NCBI GenBank assembly: GCA_025267735.1
Contig: CM046311.1
Coordinates: forward strand, 33,022,895-33,086,894
Source: Mactra quadrangularis
Taxonomy: Eukaryota > Mollusca > Bivalvia > Venerida > Mactridae
Length of the DNA: 64,000 nt
Direction: 5' to 3'
The number at the start of each line of letters is the position of its first letter. Position 1 is the first letter of the stretch. The notes beneath the pieces were generated by a model that did not search any database, had not been told where the DNA came from, and saw only the letters and a list, made by a program, of their open reading frames with translations. This document shows positions 47,511-59,555 of this stretch, in pieces. A program made the position numbers and the translations under genes.

Positions 47511-48519
47511 CGAGGTGTGTCCAAGTAAATCGTGTATTTTGTCCATAACTTTCTTTCCTTACGTCACATGATGATCATGATTTACAAAATTGTTTGTTAG
47601 TCACATGTTTATACCAATTATGCATTTGACATATAAGTATTTGCATTAAATGCGTCATTTTAATGTTTAGCTAATACAAGGTATATGCATGCGGCGCAAA
47701 CACTTTTACACTTGTATATTCGTTCATACCGAGTTCAAGTGAACAGCAAAATTTTAATTTAAACTTTTTTAATTGCATTTTATTTTTACATAGACATTCG
47801 CAGAAATAATCAATATATTATCACGTCAAATCTCAGATCATAAAATATGTACACATAAAAGGAATACGCGTTAGTACTGAAACACAAAAATGTGACATCA
47901 ACGAGATAAGGTGACGTCAGAACAAAATTGAGTCTATGTAATTGCAACTCAGTTTCCTAATCAACCTGGCACAACATTGATGGGTATAAATTTGAATTCA
48001 AACATATAGACAGACGAAAAGTATCATTTAGTATACCTTGTGCATACTACATATGGTAGAGTATTCATTTATTGTGTAATATATCCACTGAATTCATCGT
48101 ACCAAAAACTACTGATAGTGTTATTCAAAATTAAGTTGGATTCTTAACACTTATATCATCGACCATACTAATATTTTGAGACTGATGTAACAATTTTGTA
48201 ACAAATATAAGACAAAACATTTTTAAAGTAAATATGAAGTAAATACATTGCCTGTATATACCACTGTTCACAACAAGGCGAACTTGTAGAGTGAATAAAA
48301 ACGATTTCAAAGATCTTAATATGACGTTGACTTGCGCCGCGTTGTCATACCTAGTGTCTTATAAATTGAAGCAAAACTTTTATTTTTTATTTAACCATCA
48401 AAAAATTTAGCATACTTGCTCACAAAACATGCATTTAATGGCAGTTAAAAGTCGGAGCTAAAGTTGCACGTATTTTTTTCGCAACAAACAGAGTCCACGA
48501 TTTACTGGACCACCCCTCG
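47511..48519. mobile_element. Non-coding mariner-like element in the CCP 3' UTR
   Basis: Ends CGAGGTGTGTCCAAGTAAAT and ATTTACTGGACCACCCCTCG, flanked by TA (47509-47510, 48520-48521). CGAGG..TCCA termini and a TA target are typical of mariner. The left arm has the unfilled TA near 3370. At 1009 bp without an ORF it is internally deleted or non-autonomous. Confidence 0.88.
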
Positions 48520-48974
48520 TAATGTTCTATAAATGTAATTCATGCAAATTGACTTACATGATGTATTGAATGTAAAATTGTAATGTGATCACTTATCATT
48601 GTCTTCAAATATACAATAAAGTTCCACAATTAGGACCATCAACGGTATGAAATTGATAACACGAAGGTTAACAAATGAGTATTTTCTCAAATTAAGCATT
48701 TTGGATTAAAAAAAAAACCTTAAAAAGTAATCATTTTGCAATACTCAATACAGCCTTTATAGCGGTAGTGTACTGTTTGACTGTAAACTGGCATAAGGGG
48801 ATTTCTTCCATTATTACGCATGTAGTTATAATAATCAATCAAGTCATGCAAAAATGTTTTCATAAACACTGGAGCTAGTATAGATCAAACCCTGTAACAT
48901 AGTATTCAATGTTGAATAATATTATTTAATAAATGCCGTGTTTTATAAAACACATGCTTTCATTGTCTTTCAGA

Positions 48975-49108
48975 CTAATCCAGTCGTTCCTTAGTGTTAC
49001 ATTTTAGAGTTCTATCTTGGAAAACTTTAGCAATAAATTTTTCCATTGTCTCATAAACAACAGTTTCAAAGAGTGCCATGATATACCCTTGTTGTTGGCT
49101 TGAAGACA
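48975..49108 (-). CDS. Terminal exon C, right arm
   Basis: Acceptor TTCTTGCAG; VSSSQQQGYIMALFE to TKERLD then TAG (48977-48975). About ten codons longer than the left copy because of end divergence. Confidence 0.65.
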
Positions 49109-52100
49109 CTGCAAGAATAATACATTTTAATTAATTTATGGTTTCAATTATATAAATTCAATTATTCATAGAATTTGTATCTACTAAATTCAATAATTCA
49201 TGAAATTTGTATCAACTTAATTCAATAATTTATGAAATTCGTATAAACTAAGTTCAATAATTTATGAAATTAGTATCAACACAATTTAATAATGTATCAA
49301 ATTCGAAACAACATAATGCAACAATTTGTAACAACTTAATTCGACTACAGTATTAATTAAATTTGTAACAAGTAAATTTGTTGTAACTACTCAATTCAAG
49401 TATTCATGATATTGGTATTCACTACATTCAATAATTTATGAAAATCGTATTCACTACATTTAATAATTTATGAAAATCGTATCAACTACACTCAATAATT
49501 TATGAATTTTGTTTCAACTTAATCAATCAATCTATTAACTTCGTATCAATTACATTCTATAAGTAATGAAATTCGTATCGAATAAATTCAATAATTTATG
49601 AATTTCGTATGAGCAACGACCTATAGGTTTTTGCAGACCATTTTGAGCTAAAGATTGCGATTCTCCTCCTAAATAGTATGTATTATTCTTTTCCTGATGT
49701 AAAGCTACTCGGTCCTTACCGCTTGTTCTACATGTTTTCAAGTTTAAACTGTTCTTAAGAATTATTGATTTTTTAAAATGGGTATTTATATTTGTTTGTT
49801 TGTTTGTTCTGGATTTACGGCGCACCAACACAGAAAGGTCATATCGCACCGAAAACAATTAATGGAACTATTAATTAAATCGATATTTATGATCTTAAGC
49901 CCTATATTTTATTATATACATTTATTTCCTTCTGAAAGTTAAGTATCGCATGTTGATGGTACAGACTCAAAAAGTTCTTTAAGTGAGTTAACCTTAAAAC
50001 GTTTGTCATGGATGTATTTAAGATCCTGACAGTCAAGGAGAACATGTTTGACATTGAAATGCACGTCACATGGTATACACTTAGGTGCTTCCTCTCTTTT
50101 GAGAAGGTATGAATGTGTTAATCTAGTATGACCATTTCTACATCGCGTAATCACTATTTGATCTCGGCGATCAGAAAATATTATTGATGAGGATGATTAT
50201 GGGTTAGCTTGTCATGTAACTTATAAATATAGCATTGTTCTACATTGTTTGCCATTTTGACTTAATTAACGAATTGATCGAGCTCTTGAAGTCACTGCTT
50301 GGTAATTTGAAATCTACTGGTTGAAGGTTTAAAGATTCTTTAGCTAGAATGTCTACTTTTTCATTTCCATGTATACCAATATGACTTGGTATCCAGCAGA
50401 GGCGTACTATTGTAGATTTTAAAAGATCATGTAATTTTAATTCGATACTTTTAATAAGCATATTGTATGAACAGCGATCTTTTATGGCCAGTAATACAGA
50501 TAGAGAATCTGAGAAAATAATAAACTTGTTGTTTATACTATTTGATATGTACGTTAAAGCGAAATTTATTGCTTTAATTTCGGCAGTTAATATCGATGCC
50601 TTGTCAGGCAGTCGCATGCTTGCAACAAAAGAATTTCCGTATGCGGCAAAACCAACTTTGTTTCTATCTTTGGAACCGTCGGTAAATAAATGAGTACAAT
50701 CTTTGTATTTTTCCAAGATGTTTACGAATTCAGATTTAAAGGCTTCAGGGCTAGTAAAGGTTTACGAAAAGTTGAAAAGTCAATATTAACGTCTGGAAAT
50801 TTGTAGGTCCACGGAGGGGGATATTCATCTTCAATAGTTTAAAATTCAAATAAGGAGGTAGAAATAATCTCCTTTGAAATATGCCTCTGTTATCTTTAAT
50901 ATTGATAAAAGAGTGAAACACTTTTTCCCCAATTTAATTTTGAGGTTATTTTCCCTTTAACTAAACAAAGATATTAACTACGAATTATGAATCAAGAGCA
51001 CAAGAAAATCCTTTGACTAACTACTTATAAACAGAGTAAATTTGCCTAATACAAACCTTTGAAATTCATCGAGTCAAGGCCTTTCAACTTCTGAAGAAGG
51101 TTTTCATGCGCTTTAGTTGCCCAGTTACCATCAATACAGGAGTATGAATTCATTACATCGCCATTGTCACAATATAAAATAATTAATACGCCATCCCGTA
51201 CGTAGGAGTATTGTTCTTCTGACACTTCTGACCCATCTTTAGAATTAACTTGTGATTTACCAGACAAATCCGGTACTTGACATCCCTTTTTAATAACTAC
51301 AATTCATTCGAAAATATGGAATATTATTTAATTGATCACATTATAATTTATTTAAAAAACTATACGTGTTGTTGTTGTTTCATAGTCATTTAATTGACGT
51401 AAAACCGCGCAAGCATGAATGATTTTGCACAAAGACAATAGGGTAAATGATTTTAAGAAAAACCATGAGCATCACCATGTTGTAATTAAATGCTTGGCAA
51501 TACAATACAGTCAATTGGCATTATCTCGACTACTCTTGTGTCGACATTTCGTTGTCTCGATTGAAAATCAAAAGTCCCGATTTTTTTCTTCTTTATCTAT
51601 ATGAAAAAATCATGTTTGACTCAATCTTTTTCTCTCGACTTTTTCGCTCTCTCGACAATAAATTCGAGTCCGAAAGTGTTTTTTTACTATAAAATTATAA
51701 TGTTTAAGTCGACTAGACAAAGATATTATCGGCGATCCGTTGAGGTGCAAAAAAATAACACAGGCCCATTGTTTATCGATTAGCGACTGTATAGATAATC
51801 TGTTTAAAAGAACGTTTCAAGATTGAATTAACATGACATATGAATATACAAACTAATTGACATGACTAAATGAAACCATTGTTAAATAAGTCGAGTGTTA
51901 ATTGACAGACGTCAAAAATGAGTATAATTTTAAAATATCTAAGTTGATATAAATGTACGGCATCTTCTTTGCGTGATAAATTAATCACTCTACAGACCTG
52001 TTGGAAAAACGATCTTTACAACTGTTATGGATCGATAATAGAAAGACACACATTTAAAAGATATGCCGACATTCTTGTAGTTCAAGTCTATATTTTTTCG

Positions 52101-55100
52101 TGACGTAATAGTCAACTTCTCTTCACACACACAACAGGATAATATCAGCAACTACTCAAAATTATCAAAGAGAAGCCTACATACACGATGACGGTCCTGG
52201 GGTTAGTACGAAATAATATATGACGTCAAACACATACACACACAATTTATCTGACTGGCTTCAAATATTCAGAAGAATATACACTTGGTTAGTCGTTCCA
52301 TTGAGACAGAGTCTGTGAAATAGTAGAAACCGAAAGTAGATTTTCGGAAAATACGCGATTTTGATCTATAACTTGTCGAGAGGGAACTGTGCCAGTGGGA
52401 AAAGTGTCACAAAACATTTAGAGTACAAGTTAATGGTAAAACCCTATTCACAGCTGCAGTAAAGCGATTATTCTTAACTACATTCTTTGAGCAGGTAAAA
52501 CTGCTTTTGAAAACATCGGAATTACCTCCCTTAGAAAATTTCGTTTATCTTGTTTTTCTTGACTTTTTGTTATCTCGACTGTTTTTCAACGGTCCCAACT
52601 AAGTCGAGATAACGAGAAATGATTTAATAATGTCATGGAGAAGGTTATCATATGCACATCGTAAACTTCTTTATCTTTAATTTAAAATAAACCCGAAGTG
52701 TGAACTAGATGAGTAATCAAAGAACTAGGATAAAGTGTTTTACATTTTGGTAAAAGTTTTGGTATAAGTATGACATTTATATGCATTTAAAAGTAAGAAA
52801 AGCATTTATATGCATTTAAAATTAGTCGAATGTAATTCGATAACTAGTGTAAAAGATCAAATTTTGTTCAAATTTTGCTTATTATTCAGAAACATGATTC
52901 CTTAAAACAACTTATATGTTTATGTGTTATTTGTGATTATTTTCATTATTTTTTACGAAAATCAAAGTCATATGAGGCACACTACACACCTAATCAACGT
53001 TTTTTTTAAATTTCCATCTAAAATGCCATTTTTAATATATTTTTATATTATATATTTTCTAATATATAAAGATTATGGTCCGGTACGTAGCATGTCCTAA
53101 ACGAATGGACCTCCATCAGTGCGAAGTTTTTGGTGATTTGTAGTATTAATTTTCTATTTATCATATGTACAGGGAAGATTCGAAATTATTTTGCTATTTA
53201 CATGGAGATATTTTACCAGCCAGTCTTATATATATATTCCAAATTTCTGCGCGTAAACTAGTATTCGGCATGCTTAGACTCGGTGAATTATACATACTTT
53301 TACATTCTGGAAACGTCCCATTGTAGTCACTCAACCATTGTTTTCCATGAGGAATCCATTGTCCGGCTCTACACTCGTATTCTGTATCATCAGGTTCCAT
53401 GACGTTACCATGTTTTTCTGTACAATCAATGGTAACTTTGTCACCATGAATGACTTTTGTATCACGCGATATCTGGAAGTTATCCTTAAATATTATCATT
53501 TTACTACTGTCGTAATCTTCAGGTATCACACAATTATCTGTGAATTATAAAACAACCAAGTATTGATAATTGAAGTTATTTACTTCAAAAAGTTAATTTA
53601 CTGGCGTAAAAACGTTGGGAAAATAGGTATAATATTTAACTACACACTGCTGTGACAATTATATTACTTAATGTTAATGTTACCATAGAAACGTATGTAT
53701 TCACGTGTAATTTACTATGAGGAATACGAATATTCATTTTTTAATTTTTTCTTTAAACCCTTAACACAAATAATTATTTACAAAATTAATTTTATGTCCA
53801 TGTTTTTTTTTCATTTATCATCTTCAGTTGCTATTCTTATCTTTCAACAACATTATTTAGCTATAATAAACTTCATGATTATTAACAAACAATATCGTCG
53901 TCATGTTTTCGATGCCTTAACATTTAAACATAATTGTTTTTGTGTCAATTAAATTATAATGGCCTCATTAAGATTTTTAATGAATTGTAGAAACTAAAAG
54001 GGATTACCAAGTTTTAGTAAAAAAGGTAAATAAAAAGATGGGACATAAGCAATAACATAACAACATGTTACGCTAAAACTGTCTCTAACATAAATTATTT
54101 TGTTAACCAGTTTAATTTAATTTTAATGTTAGTACGCCAAATAAGTAAGTTTGTAGCCTCTTGCGATGGGACAGCAGTGAAAAACAACCATTTAAACGTA
54201 TCAATATATAAATGTGGATTTTTTACACAGTATATACAGGATATTCGTCAACTTCGATGTAATATCAATTTTTTTCCGCCGAGTGAGCTCAGAAAACAAA
54301 TTTGCATTTGTGGCCATGCCACTCGTGGAAATGCTTCTCCTGAGTTGAAATAAAAAATATTTTACAACAGAATTGACGAAAATACTGTTTCTTACATGTT
54401 TAAATGTGTGTTTGTTAGAGATATTTTACACAAATCAAAACAATGGCGTCATCTCTTTTCCAAGATGACTTATATCTTTCTAAGATGCCGTCATTTGACG
54501 ATGAAATATAAGAATAGTTTTTTTCATCGAATAACATCTCATGTAACCGTAAATTAAGAAAGAAAAATGTGTATGCAAGTACCTGGCGAGCAGAGTGGTA
54601 TATGGCCTCTGCATGTTAACTGTCCACCACCACATGAACATTCATGGTCCCAATTTTCTCGTAGATTTATTGTATACCCTATATCACATTTTACTTCATA
54701 AGTATCATATGAAATCTTTGTTACTTTTCCGTTCTTTAACTCATGACATAAGTCTGAAATTAAAAAACAACATTTTTTATTACAATCACTTTAATATCGC
54801 GTGTAACTCGGGCATAACGATACGTGTAGGAGCATTAGTCATGTGGTAGGACGTATGAAAGGGAACGATAGGTCTTGTGTTTAAACCTCGACATGGGTAG
54901 TGTTCATTGCATTGATTAAGGGATTCGATTGCTGTATTTTACTCTATTCAGGTATCAGTGGTTACCATAAGGTTTCCCTTAATAAATGTGATTAAGATGA
55001 AAATGCATCAAACAAAATTCTATTAACGTTAATAATTATGAAGCATTTATACATGTATCCGAACCTTAAAACTATCAGTATATCTAGTTTTATTGGATTC

Positions 55101-58100
55101 TTCCAGGTCCATCAGAATTGAGCTGATAGGAATAATGGGTGCTAGTTTGCACAAATTTTCTATTTACAAAGGTTATCAGTTTGCAATAGGAGATGGGTTG
55201 ACATCGACATGTCATTCTCTTGGGGTCGGAGACAAGTAGAAATCCTCGAACACAACATTTGCCCCTGTTTTGTTCTTCTACACAGGTACGCAACTGTTTG
55301 TCCTTTTAACATGCGTGTTTCTTGGTCAAATAACATTTGTAGCCACGAAAATTAAATGTTGACCAATTAAAGCATGTGTTTGTGTTTACAACTAGAATCT
55401 AGAAATTATGTTGCAAACTTAATTAGAATCTCGAACAAACTCGGTATTTATCTGCCTTATTATGTGAAAATTTATCCTCAACTAACTATACATGTTTGCG
55501 ACTGATTGTCACATTTTACATTTACATTATATACAGACAACAAAAACAAACAATATCTGTAAAACCAGTCTATATTAGGCTAATAAAGACATAATTAATC
55601 TTACAAAATTTACTCAAATACAATCAGATACATTCATGTATTGAAACAGACTCAACAGTTGTGAGGGGATCTAGAACATAGTCCAAATTGTTATTGTTAC
55701 CTTGGCTACACTGAATATCAGGTTCTGTAAGGATTCCACGTTCACAAGTTACATTATGTATTGGTAGAACTTGTGGCTTTGGTGTTGAAGTAACTGAAAC
55801 ATTATTTTGGTCAGCATAGTCGTTGTAGTCGTCAAATTCTGATTCATCGATGTCCGAACATTTCACGTATAAAACCTCGCCATTTCTTATCTAAGTGTAT
55901 AAAACATGTTTAGGTTTACTTGTTGTATCATAATATATTATAATTATGACATAATACTAATTATAATACATGTAGTACATATAATAATGTTTTAATTATA
56001 ATAATTGTATTTTTATAATTGTGCAGACAATCAGCTAATGATGACATTGATGATTATGATTATATTTAATGCAAAACTAAACGAAAAAAACAACAACAAC
56101 GTAATATTGATTTGAAAAACCACCCCAGTCAGCATGATCACATCGAGCCTACTTTGGCTAAAGATCGAATTACAGGCAAATGAACCGATTTGTAACCGAT
56201 GTTGGCTGCAAGTCTGCTAAAGAGTGGAAAATGTTGTAACAATATCGACGTCACCCCGACATTGGACCAATTTGTAAATTATTACAAGAAAGCAACTAAG
56301 CATATAAGATATTTGAATATGGACGAATCATAAAACGTGCAGTCTTTATTTGCAACATTATTATTTTTAGAACAATTGTACATTGGCTTTCATAAGTAAT
56401 ATTATTTCTGCTCGATTTTTGAAAACCAATATTTTTGTTTATCATCGTTTTAGTAGTTCATAAATACAACCACCTTTGCTAGAACATCTAATAGCAGGAT
56501 TCAAAACCATGAAATTCAACTCTTAATTGAGTTAATGTCGCGAAAATTCACTAGTTTATATATTACCAATTACATTGTACTGGTATAATGCACTTTGAGT
56601 TTGTATAGACAACTCATAACAATCATAGATGTATAATGATAATGAACTGTCGATTTGTTATTTTGTTCATTGATTTTGTGAAGAGAAAAGATGACTATTA
56701 TTTGATTTTTAAATAATATAGCGTTGGGTTTGATCAAGCTTTACCTGGTCCATAGTGGCTACTACATTGCCATTGTTCTTCATGTATGTAAAGTCTTTAT
56801 TATCTGGTATGAAGCAACCTTATAAGAATAAAAATACAAGAAGGTCAAGAAAACACTTTATCCCTTACGAGTACCGATGATATATATATATTAATCTGAG
56901 TAGAATCTTGTAATGATATTTTAAGTATTGAACGAATGAATAAAAAATCAGGATGAGATTTATATTGATAGTGTTCTATCACACCTTCCATCACACCACA
57001 TGCCTCATGGTCATATGGAATTTCCAGGATTTTCTGACTTTAAATGAACCATTGTATATACAAGAGATGTAAAAATTCCAAAAAGTACAAAATAAGTTAA
57101 TAATGTTGAAAAACATAACAATTTCAATATATTATTTTGCAAAATCGAAATAAGAGTACAAGTAATTGTGAAAATAAAAAAAAATGTCTCAAAATGTCTC
57201 TATAGGGCTCGGTGAAATAGTGTGATACATCTATACGGGCAATAAACTACCGCTTTCCTTTACCTATATTACCTTCTTTATTTGATTAAATTTTCAAAAC
57301 CTAGCCAGGAGGCCTTTTATAAATTTTGTTTGTGTAACAAGGTGAAAATATAAACCTTCTAAATCACTAAGTTCAATGACTGCGTCATGAATATAGTAAA
57401 GCAAGAGTCAGCTTAACGTGGCTCGTATTGTAAAATTGCCACATCCAAATTAAACATGGGTGCGAGCGAATAATTCTGAATCGGGTTTTAATTAAATTGC
57501 TTACTTGGAATACATTCCTGTGCACTTTGAAACTTTCCAAAATCACACACTCCTCGTATAAACTTGGTATACCCTTCGTTTACAAATTCATACCCAGGTT
57601 TACAAGTGTACAGAAAAGGATAACCGTTAGATATTAGACCAACTAAGGGTTTTCCATTTAAATATAATATATCTGTATTTTCTAGTTGCGATGGGTTGCA
57701 TCGAGCTGAAATTTATAAATAACATTAATGAAAGTCAAATAAAAATGGAACTATTTTTAACGAAAAATATGCTTTAAATACAAAATATTATTTAATTTTA
57801 TCGTATATTTTCATCAAATAACACCATAAGTTACGTAAAGCAAAATGCTTCCAAATACTCAATTCAAAGGAATATTCCTACCTCTTTATTTTAAATTTAA
57901 CTATGGTAGCCACTTTCATATTTCAGACGTTTAAACGATGCTTACATTATTCAAACATTTTAAATGAAAGGTACCAACTGTAAAAACATTAAAGCCGCGG
58001 TCGTGGTGTAATGCTTAGCATGTCTTACTTAAAATCCGGAGATCGTAGATTCGAACCCGGTAGTGGTAGGTCATATGCTATACATGAGTTGTCGGCCTCG

Positions 58101-59555
58101 TGTTAGGGTAAGTTAGTACTGGTGATAGAAAAGTGTCCAGGAAACCTATAGTAAGAGGAGCTGGCCGTCGTATATATGACCTAAATATAAGTTGAATACG
58201 ACGTTAAAAATGAGGTCAATTTTCGACCTCAAATGGGTAATTAAAAACTGGTGTGTAATTAAGAGTTTCTTATCATTTACCTGGTATGCAACCTGAAACT
58301 TCGGGTATTAATGTTCCATTGTCATTTGCTATGGCCATACGTGTTATATTAACTACGTCGTTGAAGTCGAATTCTAAACCCTCTGGACAATAAATTTCAT
58401 ATGACTGGCCATGAGCAATCATATAATCTTCATATGTCGTATTTCCATTTTTAGGAACTTCTACAAAGGCATCGGCTGAATATAAAGAAGTTGAGTATAT
58501 TATGATGGCTCATGTTAATATTTAAGTTAAAATAAAACGTTCTTCTTTATGAAATAAAATTTCTATTTTCCGAATATTTTTTTTCATAGAAAATTTACTG
58601 CAAATAAACATTGGATATATTGTGTGTTATCCTTGGCGTACGTCGTTAAACCATTCGGAACACCTTGATCATTCATTGAATGAATAATCTCGGAAGGATT
58701 GGTTGAGGTCCACTTAGTATATTGTAGTTTTCTTCATACCCGAGAAGAAACAAATATGAAGCAAGTAACGGCTATGCAAAACAGTTATGGTTTGTAATGT
58801 GCAAGGCTTTTTGAAAATAATTTTGTATGTTATACGTGGGTTGTTCAAAAATGAATAGGACTGAGACTAGAATGTTCGTGTCTTTTAATACATATCCATT
58901 ACTTTACTACTTACATTCATCGGAACATGTCTCTAAGCTGCATAGTAAAAATTATATAAATATGATGACAAATAAAACATATAACATTTACAATCAAGAA
59001 GGTGTATACAACCTGGGGCCCACGATTCAAGTACAAATGACGTCCGGGACGTCGAACGTATATGGCTAAATAATGTAGTCAGCGATATCAACATTTCATT
59101 AAATCGTTGTTTAAAATCTAAGAACTAAAATGGGATATAAATCACCACCTTAACAATCGTGGATTTGTTTACTTCTTCAACACCAACAACAGTATTTTGT
59201 ATTGGCATATGACGCAAAGGTCATTCTAGAAGGACATCTTCTTCTTCTTGTAAACAACATGGCTTTTCTTTTGCATCAAAGAACTGTGACTATTATGCAA
59301 TCACTGTAAGGCACGAGCAATATGTACAGCGTCAAAATATGTTCGAGATGATTCGTATGTGAACTTAAACACTTTTGGTCTGAATGGAGGTTATTTTGAG
59401 GTATAAATTCACTGTTTACCATAACAAGTTGGAGGAGCAGGATTCCACATTGCAACATCATTATATACTTCACACACAGACATTTCTACATCGTTGCCAC
59501 CTTGACTATATCCATCGTCACAACTGTAATGTAAGGCATGGTCAAACGGAGTCAA
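48975..59555 (-). CDS. CCP (sushi) multi-module protein, nine exons, 5' end uncertain
   Basis: Exons 59555-59420, 58475-58281, 57705-57505, 56818-56745, 55890-55701, 54753-54583, 53537-53298, 51296-51057 and 49108-48975 join in one frame (1581 nt, 526 codons and TAG). In order they give: half a CCP (YSCDDGY, MSVCEVY, APPTCY), a degenerate CCP with two Cys, a full CCP (ARCNPS, YTCKPGY, GVCDFG, QECIP), a split CCP (CFIPDNK, VKCSDID, VTCERG, IQCSQ), a six-Cys CCP, two further CCPs and a Cys-poor tail. No transmembrane segment or GPI-like end is evident, so it is likely secreted. The start and signal peptide are upstream or shared with the exons at 60011-63915. SVEP1-like or uncharacterised sushi proteins are possible relatives. 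Confidence 0.72.
49140..49620 (-). repeat. Degenerate minisatellite, right arm
   Basis: Units of AATAATTTATGAAATTCGTA / TCAACTACATTC type; counterpart of 2090-2740. Confidence 0.85.
49939..50154 (-). pseudogene. LINE ORF2 C-terminal cysteine motif
   Basis: RNGHTRLTHSYLLKREEAPK then CIPCDVHFNVKHVLLDC, the C-x2-C-x7-H-x4-C knuckle found at the end of such LINE proteins. It is in a different frame from or separated from the RNase H by mutation. Confidence 0.82.
50240..50716 (-). CDS. LINE ORF2 fragment: RNase H domain
   Basis: This cellular-type RNase H of a non-LTR element degrades RNA in RNA-DNA hybrids during retrotransposition. Catalytic acidic residues are seen in HLFTDGSKDRN (D), TAEIKAINFAL (E), IFSDSLSVLLA (D) and HGNEKVDILAKESL (D), with the usual CWIPSHIGIHGNE motif. 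The reverse transcriptase and endonuclease parts are missing because of 5' truncation, and a frame break separates this from the PPPW linker, so it is dead. Confidence 0.88.
   Translation of the reverse strand: MEKYKDCTHLFTDGSKDRNKVGFAAYGNSFVASMRLPDKASILTAEIKAINFALTYISNSINNKFIIFSDSLSVLLAIKDRCSYNMLIKSIELKLHDLLKSTIVRLCWIPSHIGIHGNEKVDILAKESLNLQPVDFKLPSSDFKSSINSLIKSKWQTM
51057..51296 (-). CDS. CCP exon B, right arm (last Cys lost)
   Basis: Reads KKGCQVPDLSGKSQVNSKDG, LYCDNG, YSCIDGNW, then SMNFKG, where the left copy has SINCKG. The fourth CCP cysteine is Phe here. Frame and splice sites are intact. Confidence 0.75.
51507..52620. mobile_element. Possible pogo/Tigger-type element (TATCTCGACT ends)
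   Basis: CAGTCAATTGGCATTATCTC near the start and AGTCGAGATAACGAGAAATG near 52600 form loose inverted ends; CTCGAC motifs recur nearby. It lies in the CCP intron between exons A and B. The exact borders are uncertain. Confidence 0.4.
52625..53160. other. Intron stretch without recognised content
   Basis: AT-rich intron of the right-arm CCP gene, with a short duplicated TTTATATGCATTTAAAA phrase near 52770-52820; nothing else recognised. Confidence 0.5.
53298..53537 (-). CDS. CCP exon A, right arm (complete)
   Basis: A full module with cysteines in NCVIPEDY, TIDCTEK, YECRAGQW and FPECK. Acceptor TTCACAG, donor AAAA|GTATGT; phase 1-1. Confidence 0.82.
54583..54753 (-). CDS. CCP exon D (six Cys)
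   Basis: LCHELKNGKVTKISYDTYEV then KCDIGYTINL, HECSCGGG, LTCRG, PLCSP. Acceptor TTTCAG, donor CCAG|GTACTT. It has two extra cysteines compared with a plain CCP. Confidence 0.8.
55701..55890 (-). CDS. CCP exon E, second half of a split module
   Basis: IRNGEVLYVKCSDIDESEFD then an Asp/Asn/Thr-rich insert and NVTCERGILTEPDIQCSQ. Acceptor CACTTAG, donor CAAG|GTAACA. Confidence 0.75.
56745..56818 (-). CDS. CCP exon F, first half of a split module
   Basis: CFIPDNKDFTYMKNNGNVV and ATMDQ, phase 0 end joining exon E. Acceptor TTATAAG, donor CCAG|GTAAAG. A damaged copy is at 61590-61665. Confidence 0.68.
57505..57705 (-). CDS. CCP exon G, tandem copy 1
   Basis: ARCNPSQLENTD, YTCKPGYEFV, RGVCDFGKF, QECIP: four cysteines. 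Acceptor TTTCAG, donor CCAA|GTAAGC. Confidence 0.82.
57992..58212 (+). mobile_element. tRNA-derived SINE in tandem copy 1 only
   Basis: A-box-like CGTGGTGTAATGCTTAGC, B-box-like AGATTCGAACCC, body AGTACTGGTGATAG and tail GAATACGACGTTAAAAAT. The equivalent intron of copy 2 (about 62540) lacks it. Confidence 0.75.
58281..58475 (-). CDS. Degenerate CCP exon H, tandem copy 1
   Basis: ADAFVEVPKNGNTTYEDYMI, YEIYCPEGLEF, LIPEVSGCIP: only two cysteines. Donor CCAG|GTAAAT. Confidence 0.8.
59420..59555 (-). CDS. CCP exon I, tandem copy 1
   Basis: LTPFDHALHYSCDDGYSQGG, MSVCEVYNDVAMW, APPTCY; starts in phase 0 after CATTTAG and needs a first-half exon upstream. Copy 2 is 63780-63915. Confidence 0.82.

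Larger units (their letters stand above)
49789..50815 (-). mobile_element. 5'-truncated non-LTR retrotransposon (LINE) with RNase H
   Basis: On the minus strand it begins CCCCCTCCGTGGACC (coding PPPW, a linker before RNase H) and ends in (CAAA)n after CGCCGTAAATCCAGAA. The left arm reads through this point, so it is an insertion made after the duplication; the flanks share an ATGAATAT/ATAAATAC-like repeat. Confidence 0.85.
38485..53537. repeat. Right arm of a large inverted duplication (partner about 1-9395)
   Basis: Ordered reverse-complement matches include 53298-53537 with 1-155, 51057-51296 with 991-1221, 48975-49108 with 2832-2932, 47030-47110 with 3780-3870, 45650-45700 with 5500-5560, 42410-42600 with 5790-7080, 40880-41140 with 7980-8240, and 38880-38990 with 8760-8870. 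Aligned blocks differ by roughly 5-10 percent by eye. Size differences come from insertions. Confidence 0.9.

Noticed and set aside
50463..50693. Plus-strand 76-codon open frame
   Set aside because: Lies antisense to the LINE RNase H domain and has no own signal.
59276..59473. Minus-strand frame MKYIMMLQCGILLLQLVMVN resembling a signal peptide (also at 63636-63833)
   Set aside because: It is another frame of CCP exon I, whose real frame has the module cysteines and correct splice phases; conservation in both copies follows from exon conservation.
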